Of a stretch of DNA of 64,000 nucleotides, positions 57,546 to 64,000 are shown piece after piece. A program made the translations under genes and the position numbers. The DNA is from Ichthyophis bannanicus (Eukaryota; Chordata; Amphibia; Gymnophiona; Ichthyophiidae), in the NCBI GenBank assembly GCA_033557465.1, contig CM066039.1, forward strand, positions 398,431,440-398,495,439, given 5' to 3'. Position 1 is the stretch's first letter, and every line of letters begins with the position of its first letter. Under the pieces are notes generated by a model. That model saw only the letters and a program-made list of their open reading frames with translations, searched no databases and was not told where the DNA came from.

Positions 57546-57699
57546 CCTTGTAAATAATTCAAAACAGTTTGAACAGAAGAACCACATTCCCACCACAATA
57601 AAATTAGACATACCTGTGAGCAATTGTCAGTATTCACATGACTTGAATCAACCAGCGAATGATGGCTCTAATATTTAAAATTGCCACATTCACACCCTG

Positions 57700-58640
57700 T
57701 TCTATTTTCACAATGGTGAAGAGAGCTGCCTGAGACTGTCAGAAAAGCTATTATCACTAAACATCAAACTTCAAAGGGGTACAAGGCCATCACCAAAGAC
57801 ACTGGGATTCCTGTGTCGACAGTTTGCAATGTTATTGAGAAGTTTTCTGCTCATGGAGCTGTCAAGAGCATCCACGATGTTGCTGGAAGAGGAAAATTAA
57901 TCCAAAAGGTCTTCGAAGGTTAGCGCAAACTTTTGGAAAAACACCACATACAACATCCAAAGAGTTGTGCACTAAACAAAGAAGGACTTCATGGGCAAAG
58001 GACAACGAGGACCCCCACTGCTCAAAGACAGACATAAAAAGACATGTCTGATCCTTGTCCAAACCCACCTTGAGAAACCACAATCCTTCAGGGAAAATGT
58101 TCTGTGGACAGATGAAACCAAACATGAGCTCTTTGGCGGTGCAAACCAGCGATACATCTACAGGTGAAGAAATGAAGCTCATAAGGAAAAATAACACCCT
58201 TCCTACAGTTAAATATGATGGAGGTTCCATAATGTTGTGAGGCTGTTTTGCTGCCTCAGGAACTGAAGGCCTGGAACATATTAAAGGAATCATGAAGTCA
58301 GAGGATTATCAAGGTATTTTGGAGCGAAACGTGCTACTTAGTGTCAGAAAGATAGGTCAATGACCCAAAACATACATCCAAAAGTACAAACGTATGGTTA
58401 AAAAGGAAAAAATGGACTGTTTTAAACTGGCCAGCAATGAGTCCTGATCTCAATGCAATCGAGAACCTTTGGAAAGAGCTGAAATCTGCCACTGATAAAA
58501 GGAATCCTGGAAACATTCATCAGCTGGAACAAATTGCAGTTGAAGAGTGGGAGAAACTACCAGCAGACAGATGTATGAAACTTATAGATGGCTACAAGAA
58601 ATGTTTGGAGGCTGTCAACACTTTTGATTTTAGTTTGTAA
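57700..58640 (+). pseudogene. Tc1-type DD34E transposase pseudogene
   Basis: Fragments in several frames give the full order: helix-turn-helix remnant (YKAITKDTGIPVSTVCNVI-like, about 57780-57840); catalytic block 1 LWTDETKHELFG (58102-58137); GGSIML (TGA in place of Trp) GCFAA near 58215-58255; block 2 NDPKHTSKST (58357-58386); block 3 MSPDLNAIENLWKELK (58437-58484); C-terminus WEKLPADRCMKLIDGYKKCL. Spacing between the second Asp and the Glu fits DD34E. Stops and frameshifts make it inactive. Confidence 0.85.
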
Positions 58641-58742
58641 TTTGCAAACCACTCTGATGTATTGAAGGGAGGTATATCCATAAACCATAAGGGTTGTGCA
58701 ATCATATATTAGTAAAGGGTGCCATAATCCTGTCCAGGTCAT

Positions 58743-59800
58743 ATTTTGTTTTATTTTTCTCAGAAATTACTGCATCTAAGTTGCACAGACATCTTTTTTT
58801 GCTTTATAGCTTTTGAACATACTATCTAAATATCATGATGACATACAGTTGGAATGTTTCAAATTATTTCTCAAGATATTGTACACAGCATACCTAAAAC
58901 TGTAAGGCACTCGAAACTTCAGAGTTCTGGATTTTTTTTTTTTATCTTAAAAGTGCTCACACAAACTTCAAAAGTCCTTAGAACCTTGACTGTACAAAGC
59001 TAGAAAGGTGCCCACAACCATCTATGTGCAGAAACTCCTGGGAGCATAGTGATGATATCGGCGTTCCTTCTGTACCTGCGCCCTGTGCGGCCGCCTCGTT
59101 TGCACAGCCCTTGGTATGGCCCTTCTTAGAACTGCTTGGCTTTTCCTTTTCCTGCGTCCCCCAAGCAGGCAAAAATCTAAATCAATCCAAACAATAAAGA
59201 AAACACTGAAAACCCACCTGTACAAAACTCATATTGCTACAAATTGAGCCAGTGCAGTTTCCAACCAGGTTCCTTAGTTTAGGCAAGCTAACTGCTGTTC
59301 ACTGGGGGCCCTTCCCCTAAGTCCTTCTTTTGCTTCCTGCACCTCTTTTCAGAACCAATGTATAATATTGGAACCTAGTTCATCAGTTTCAGTTACTCCG
59401 CTGTCACCTCTGGGTAAAGCCTTGTGCTGTCTCCCTAAATCTCAGTCTATGTCAGCCAAAGGTTAAGCAGGTTCACCAGCTTCCTGTTGTTGCTGCTTCC
59501 AGCTCCATGAGCTCAGGTATTTCCTGGGTTTTGTAAAGTTCATGAGGGTAGGAGCCCTCCTGGTATATGGGAACCCATTTTCCCACCCTCTTCCCTGGGC
59601 CCCTGGGAAACCACAGGTTTCACCCCTTTGTGGTTTTTTCTAAATCCTGGCCCAGATCCTGCAAAGCTCTTCTTTCCAGGGCTTACACAGGGCTTCTCTT
59701 CCTCTATCCCTGACTCTCCTAAGTTCTTGGCATTAGGGATACTGGCGTTCTTCCTTTTCTCGGCCATCCCTGCCACAATGTGTGCAATCAGTAATGCTTA
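58743..59800. other. Intron sequence, unclassified
   Basis: No SLC34 exon. Minus-strand open frames (59540-59776, 78 residues: PGKKSFAGSGPGFRKNHKG) resemble repeat-derived chance coding more than a gene. Confidence 0.35.
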
Positions 59801-59804
59801 CTTA

Positions 59805-59890
59805 AGAATTATTTATTTATTTTATTTTATTTAAAAGTATTTATATCCCGCCTTCTCCTTTAATCAAGGCGGTGTACACAGCAACCAATC
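59805..59890 (-). mobile_element. LINE 3' tail
   Basis: Reverse-orientation 3' end: ATTTATTTATTTTATTTTAT followed by TTTATATCCCGCCTTC and AAGGCGGTGTACA, the common L2/SINE-type terminus. The rest of the element is not clearly recognisable. Confidence 0.6.
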
Positions 59891-59930
59891 GAATTATCTT
59901 GACATTTGTGTTATCATGCAGTGTTATACA

Positions 59931-59932
<2 letters not shown>

Positions 59933-59964
<32 letters not shown>
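59933..59964 (+). repeat. (GT)n microsatellite
   Basis: About 15-16 GT dinucleotides. Confidence 0.95.
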
Positions 59965-59966
<2 letters not shown>

Positions 59967-61293
59967 GTTGGCGTTGATTCGAGGTGGGCTATTTACAGCA
60001 TGAGCTTTTATACAATGTTATGTACAAGGAAAAAGGGTGGGGGGGGGGGGCTGGTGTTAGCCCAGGAGCTGTCGGGCACCATTATGTGCTCTCGCCGTAG
60101 TGCTCAATAAAGAGCATTGTCTTGAGTTGTACTGAATTATAATAATGTTCAAAAACTGAAGGCACCAGCACTACAGACAGAGCCACTGGCAGATGTCTCA
60201 CAGCTTCCCCCCGTGTAACAGATCACCACCTTGGTAGCCCAGCCTCCATTCCATAAACCCTGCCTGAAAAATCGTACTCTTCACAGAGACACCTTCCCCA
60301 ATTCCTCTGCTACCCCTTCTCCCCAGACATCCTTCTACCCTGTTAAATCATTAGGGTCACCCATGGGCAGCATGAACGCACATTTGCTTCTGCTCTGCTG
60401 CTGCCAAAATTGGAAATAACACCAACGGATGTAGTCTCCTCATTGCCATTCATATGCTGACCAAAGGAGAACCCTGAATCAGTCAGTGCCTTTTTGAATT
60501 TTGGTGCTGACAGGGCAGAAACAATTGAGCAGCAGATCTGGAGAGGATTAAAGAAATAGAACGGAGAGGAGTCCCAGGCCAGGGGACTATCTTTGGTAAG
60601 TGAGTGAGGAACTGGGTTTTATAGACAATAGCAAGGCTGCTAGGAGGGGGTCGCTGATGGGAGTGAGGCGTATCTCCAGTAGGGGTGTATGTTCTAGGGA
60701 TCCGGGAACTGGGATCTGAGTGAGGAGAGATGACAGTAAATGATGCTCATCAGTCGACAAGGCAGTGTGGAAAATAGTTCACATGGCGAATAATGTTCTA
60801 CCACTTACCCTCCTAGTACTCAAATATAGATTCTAAGCCTCTGGGGCAAGATGAGGAAATTAAGGGAAGTCATTTTATAGTTGGGCACCTAGTTTAAGAT
60901 AGCCAAAATAAATCTACTTTAAACCTACTTTATAAAGAAAAATAGGCGCCTACTGTACATAAGTGGTTAAAAATGTGCCTTAATTTAATGCTAACACCTA
61001 TAAAGAGCGCATGGAAATATGAGATTTTATCATCTGTGTGCGTACTTGGAGATTCTGCACATGAACGTGCGTCGCTTAGCATTGGAATAGCAGCATTGTA
61101 AAAGCAACATTATGCACGTAAATGACTACAATAGCAAGACTTGGGATCGTTCTTACCGCCTAAATCTAGGTGACTCCTTCTAAAATGAACCTCTAAAAGT
61201 GTCCCCAGGTTCATAGCTCTATGCTGTAAGTGCAGCTCAGCAGAGCCCATATCTTTTCACTCAGAATGGCCTCTTGTTCTCTCTCTTTTACAG
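59965..61293 (+). other. End of second intron
   Basis: No gene. A G run of about 14 lies near 60037-60050. The acceptor before 61294 is pyrimidine-rich (TTGTTCTCTCTCTTTTACAG). Confidence 0.6.
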
Positions 61294-61389
61294 TTGGACA
61301 CCTCGGTGATAGCCAGCAATGCCGTTGGAGATCCTGCCTGCAAGAACAGGAGTCTGATTAAGACATGGTGCACCACAAAAGACATCACA
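61294..61389 (+). CDS. SLC34A3: SLC34A3-like Na/phosphate cotransporter, internal exon (3rd in window)
   Basis: A 96-bp, phase-0 exon of exactly 32 codons: LDTSVIASNAVGDPACKNRS, then LIKTWCTTKDIT. It continues the extracellular loop after HLLIQ of the previous exon (LDxxVI...SLIKxWC in the family). NRS is a potential N-glycosylation site, as expected for this loop. The Cys residues of ACKN and TWCT are candidates for the conserved loop disulphides. Donor GTAAGG at 61390. As I recall, the corresponding mammalian SLC34A3 segment is also 32 residues. The next exon was not found before 64000. Confidence 0.9.
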
Positions 61390-61547
61390 GTAAGGAAAGC
61401 AGCTGGCAAAATACCTCGCCACATTTATTGCTTCAGTATTTTTGGCAGAGGAAACTGATGCGAAAACTTAGAACAACCCAATAGTTATTAACAACTCAGG
61501 ACAATTTCACAGATTATCTATTTTTTAATATATGTCCTCCTTGTGAC
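61390..61547 (+). other. Start of third intron
   Basis: No feature beyond the donor site GTAAGG. Confidence 0.5.
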
Positions 61548-61965
61548 CTACAAGTGCTGGAAGAATATTGATAGATTAATGAATGGAGTGGAACGGGTAA
61601 ACGTAGATTGGTTGTTTACGCCATTAAAAAGTAGGAAGACTAGGGGACATGCAATGAAGCTCCAATGTAACCCATTTAAGAGAAAATATTTTTTCTGGAA
61701 TTCATTACCCAGAGGATGTAGTAAAGGCTTTTAGTGTAACTGGATTTAAAAAAGGTTTGGACAAGTTCCTTGAGGAAAGGTCTAGAAACCATTATTAAAG
61801 GAGACCCGATGAATCCACTGTTACCCTGGGACGAGTATTGTGCAACCTACGTACGTTTTTGGGAACCTGCAGGTACGTGAGACCTGGATTGGCAACTGTT
61901 GGAAACAGGATACTGGGCTTGATAGACCTTGGTCTGACCCAGTATGGCATATCTTATGTTATCTT
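61548..61965 (+). mobile_element. CR1-like LINE, 3' end
   Basis: + strand C-terminus [20 protein letters not shown], a degraded middle, 3' UTR and terminus (GACCCAGTATGGCATATCTT, 61936-61955). Same family as 25424-30497. Confidence 0.85.
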
Positions 61966-62039
61966 TTAATTAATAGTTTCAACTATTATGCCATATCGTT
62001 ATGTATATAGTTTCAGGTATTCCTCAGCCATCCTGATAT

Positions 62040-62200
62040 ATGTCAATATGTAAATACTTTCCCATGTTCTCCAAGTTTTATTCCCTGTTATAATGTAAAT
62101 TCAATCAGTCTATTCTGATCTGAAAACTCTTTGTTAAATGTAAACCGCACTGATAACAAATAGTGCGGTATATAAGAATTGTTAAATAAATAAATTATTA
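62040..62200 (+). mobile_element. LINE/SINE 3' tail
   Basis: TAAACCGCACTGATAACAAA, then AGTGCGGTATATAAG and AAATAAATAAAT: the same terminus as the SINE at 1163-1452. Confidence 0.7.
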
Positions 62201-62284
62201 TACAACCAAATAATATGACAGACCAACAGGACTCCCTTCCTATAGTAGGGCTTCTATTCTTAGGTTTATAAATTGTGGAAGGGT

Positions 62285-62470
62285 TATTCAAAAGCGGCGC
62301 TAGCATGATTATAGCAATTAGTTGTTGCCGCTGAAACTAACATTTGGATATTCAGTGCTAGAGTCCGGTTATCAGTGACTGTTGCCTCAGTTCTGCCCAT
62401 GGAACAGCCTGATGCTCTCCGGCTACCAGCCTCGTGTGTATCCCTGTGCAGGGTGCAAAGAAAGAGCGGC
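62285..62470. mobile_element. hAT-like MITE remnant
   Basis: TTATTCAAAAGCGGCGCTAG (62284-62303) and GTTGCCGCTGAA resemble the internal motifs of the elements at 12579 and 50540. Boundaries uncertain. Confidence 0.35.
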
Positions 62471-62499
62471 ATGGAATCTGTGTACCTTCTGAGAACCTG

Positions 62500-62700
62500 T
62501 CACGTCCAACAAAAAGCAAAAAACCACGTCAAAATAGGACACACAGTCAGAGAGCGTGGTACAGAAAACCAAGGACTAGGGATTCTATCAAAAAACTTTT
62601 ATTGATAATGCCAACATGTTATGCCAACCCGACACAGGCCGTGTTTCGTTTATACTTCATCAGGGGTGAAGGCAAACTAAAAACAGGAAAGATAAAATAA
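62500..62700 (-). mobile_element. Penelope-like (or related) element end with ribozyme motif
   Basis: On the minus strand this carries a hammerhead-like motif (62673-62623) followed by AATAAAAGTTTTTTGATAG (62609-62591). Penelope-like elements are known to carry hammerhead motifs in their terminal regions. No RT or GIY-YIG coding is seen here, so the family is inferred. Confidence 0.45.
62623..62673 (-). ncRNA. Hammerhead-ribozyme-like motif
   Basis: Reading minus: stem I strand GCCTTCACCC (62673-62664), core CTGATGA (62663-62657), a short stem-loop AGTATAAAC (62656-62648), core GAAA (62647-62644), stem III CACGGCCTGTG closed by the A-U pair next to the core (62643-62633), then the U-C step with the scissile position after C at 62631, and stem I partner GGGTTGGC (62630-62623). 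ACCC/GGGT and GCC/GGC pair. Helix II is only two pairs, so activity is uncertain. Confidence 0.6.
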
Positions 62701-63149
62701 AGTGATAACAAAACATTATACATTTGTACTCATAAAAATATGATCAAACATAAATCAAGTATAAAAAATAATAAATATACACAGGTAAATATTAAAAACA
62801 TATAAAAAAACAATATAGAAAAAAGTAGGACAAAATGTTGGAACACTATACTTGATCACTATGTTAAAAAAAGGGGGAGATAAAAATATAAAACCAATAA
62901 ACTAAATAAAATACATAGTACAAATCAATTAAGCATATGTATAAAAAACCATACAAATTAACATAAAAACTAAGAATATACAAACATATGAACATTATAA
63001 ATGAATAAAAAGATGATATACAAACTGGACAAGAGCATGAAAGAGACAGGATCGTGGCAATGGAAATAATCAAAAACACACATACCAGTAACATGAACTC
63101 CTTTGGCTAAAATCTATAAATAAAGAAAATGAGAAAATTTTCTTCTGAG
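62701..63149. other. AT-rich sequence, no gene
   Basis: Strongly A-rich on the + strand (AAAATATAAAACC-type). Open frames here reflect composition only. Confidence 0.5.
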
Positions 63150-63252
63150 AACCTGACCAGTACTTGTGACCTGGATTGACCACTGGTGGAAACAGGATAC
63201 TGGGCTTGTTGGACCTTGGTCTGACCTATATGGCATTCTTGTTATGTTCATT
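63150..63252 (+). mobile_element. CR1-like LINE, extreme 3' end
   Basis: GGAAACAGGATACTGGGCTT, GACCTTGGTCTGACC and the tail TTCTTGTTATGTTC: the last 100 bp of the same CR1 family. Confidence 0.75.
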
Positions 63253-63470
63253 GAGGGACCAGACCAGTCATTCAAGAACAGAGTTGCAAAGACCCACGTT
63301 TGAATGGCTGGTCTAGTCCCTCCCTCCGAATAATGCAAGCATATGTCAGAGGAGGGAGGGATCAGACCTGCATGCAAGCGCGGAATTGGAAAGACCCGCG
63401 TGTTTTTTTTTTCAATTGGCTGTCCGCTCCACTGCTGCTGCCGCCACTGCTGCCAAAGAAACACGAAAAG
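63253..63470. other. Foldback sequence before the minisatellite
   Basis: GAGGGACCAGACCAGTCATTC (63254) faces GAATGGCTGGTCTAGTCCCTC (about 63302-63322), an inverted pair of about 20 bp. GAGGGAGGGATCAGACC repeats the theme at 63351. Possibly a small MITE; not classified. Confidence 0.4.
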
Positions 63471-64000
63471 CGGCAGTGGAGCAAGGGCAGGCAGCACGGG
63501 GAGCCAGCTGGACATGGAGGTGTGGGGTAAGGCAAGGGCAGGCAGCACGGGGAGCCGGCTGGACATGGAGGAGTGGGGTAAGGCAAAGGAAGGCAGCTCG
63601 GGGAACCGGCTGGACTTGGAGGAGTGCAGTAAGGCAAGGGCAGAGAGCGCGGGGAACTGGCTGGACATGGGAGTGTGGGGTAAGGCAAAAGCAGGCAGAT
63701 CAGGGAGCCAGCAGGCCATGGAGGTGTGGGTTAAAGCAAGGGCAGGCAGCACGGGGAGCTGGCAGGCCATGGAGATGTGGGGTAAAGCAAGGGCAGGCAG
63801 CACGGGGAGCTGGCTGGCCATGGAGGTGTGGGTAAGGCAAGGGCAGGAAGCACGGGGAGCTGGCTGGACATGTAGGTATGGGGTAAGGCAAGGGCAGGAA
63901 GCACGGGGAGCTGGATGGACATGGAGGTGGGGGCTAAGGAAAAGGTAGGTAGCACGGGGAGCCGGCTGGACATGGAGGTGTGGGGCAAAGCAAGGGCAGG
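63471..64000 (+). repeat. 51-bp GC-rich minisatellite, runs off window
   Basis: About ten tandem units of 51 bp (starts at 63480, 63531, 63582 and so on). Each has GGCAAGGGCAGGCAGCACGG, GGAGCTGGCTGGACATGGAG and a GTGTGGGGTAA segment. As 51 is divisible by three, both strands stay open for long stretches (+ ARAGSTGSRLDMEEWGK-type 17-residue periodicity). No start context or known domain, so coding is not supported. Confidence 0.9.

Larger units (their letters stand above)
55012..58742 (+). mobile_element. Tc1/mariner element, decayed, with internal insert
   Basis: The left terminal inverted repeat near 55013 (CAGTTGTGGTTAACATTACT, then GGCACCCTTGCAG) matches the reverse complement of 58705-58740 (GGGTGCCATAATCCTGTCC). 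Between them lie a broken transposase (57700-58640) and, on its 5' side, a 2-kb insert bounded by inverted repeats (55206-57545). Tc1 elements are normally about 1.6 kb, so the insert accounts for the excess. Confidence 0.75.

Noticed and set aside
62864..63094. Minus-strand hydrophobic ORF as a membrane protein
   Set aside because: It is purely a consequence of extreme AT richness (Phe, Leu, Ile, Tyr codons), without any family signature.

Overview
The window is vertebrate nuclear DNA with no prokaryotic gene organisation. Its only host-gene coding sequence is three exons, all on the + strand, of one SLC34-family sodium/phosphate cotransporter. They lie at 9027-9138, 52227-52422 and 61294-61389, have GT/AG borders and keep one reading frame. 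The residues fit NaPi-IIc (SLC34A3) better than SLC34A1 or SLC34A2. Everything else is intronic or flanking and is dominated by transposable elements. The mix (CR1/L3-like and L2-like LINEs, a DIRS-type YR retrotransposon, a Penelope-like ribozyme motif, Tc1/mariner, hAT-like MITEs, a tRNA-headed SINE with a LINE-type tail) suggests a large-genome amphibian such as a caecilian. That assignment is inference from repeat content only.

Layout. 1-9026 (upstream of the first visible exon): MITE copies, a tRNA-derived SINE, CR1 fragments including an ORF1 SGNH-esterase/endonuclease piece, a large GC-rich palindrome and a G-rich minisatellite. 9027-9138: first exon. 9139-52226: one intron of about 43 kb. 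It holds CR1 and L2 fragments, MITEs, a LINE RT with a perfect 87-bp inverted duplication at its 5' side (14418-14607), a decayed DIRS element with terminal inverted repeats and an internal complementary region (17333-23155), and a CR1 copy split by an L2 (25424-30497). It also holds an 18.6-kb tandem array (31203-49779). 52227-52422: second exon. 52423-61293: second intron, with a Tc1 pseudogene containing a 2-kb insert bounded by long inverted repeats. 61294-61389: third exon. 61390-64000: LINE ends, a hammerhead-ribozyme-like motif, and a 51-bp GC-rich tandem repeat that runs off the window.

The main discovery is the 18.6-kb array: about 344 tandem copies of a 54-bp unit. On the minus strand the unit is 18 codons of a CR1/L3-like reverse transcriptase (the TVP-x-x-RLIN-TLGM stretch just after motif A). 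The LINE continues on both sides: RT motif A (YVDFGKA) sits at the right edge, and the following GSVLGPVL block lies at the left. A short in-frame segment of a LINE RT has therefore been amplified into a satellite, later reorganised into higher-order blocks of about 1.6-2.1 kb, inside an intron of a transporter gene. Long + strand open frames across the array are by-products of a unit length divisible by three.
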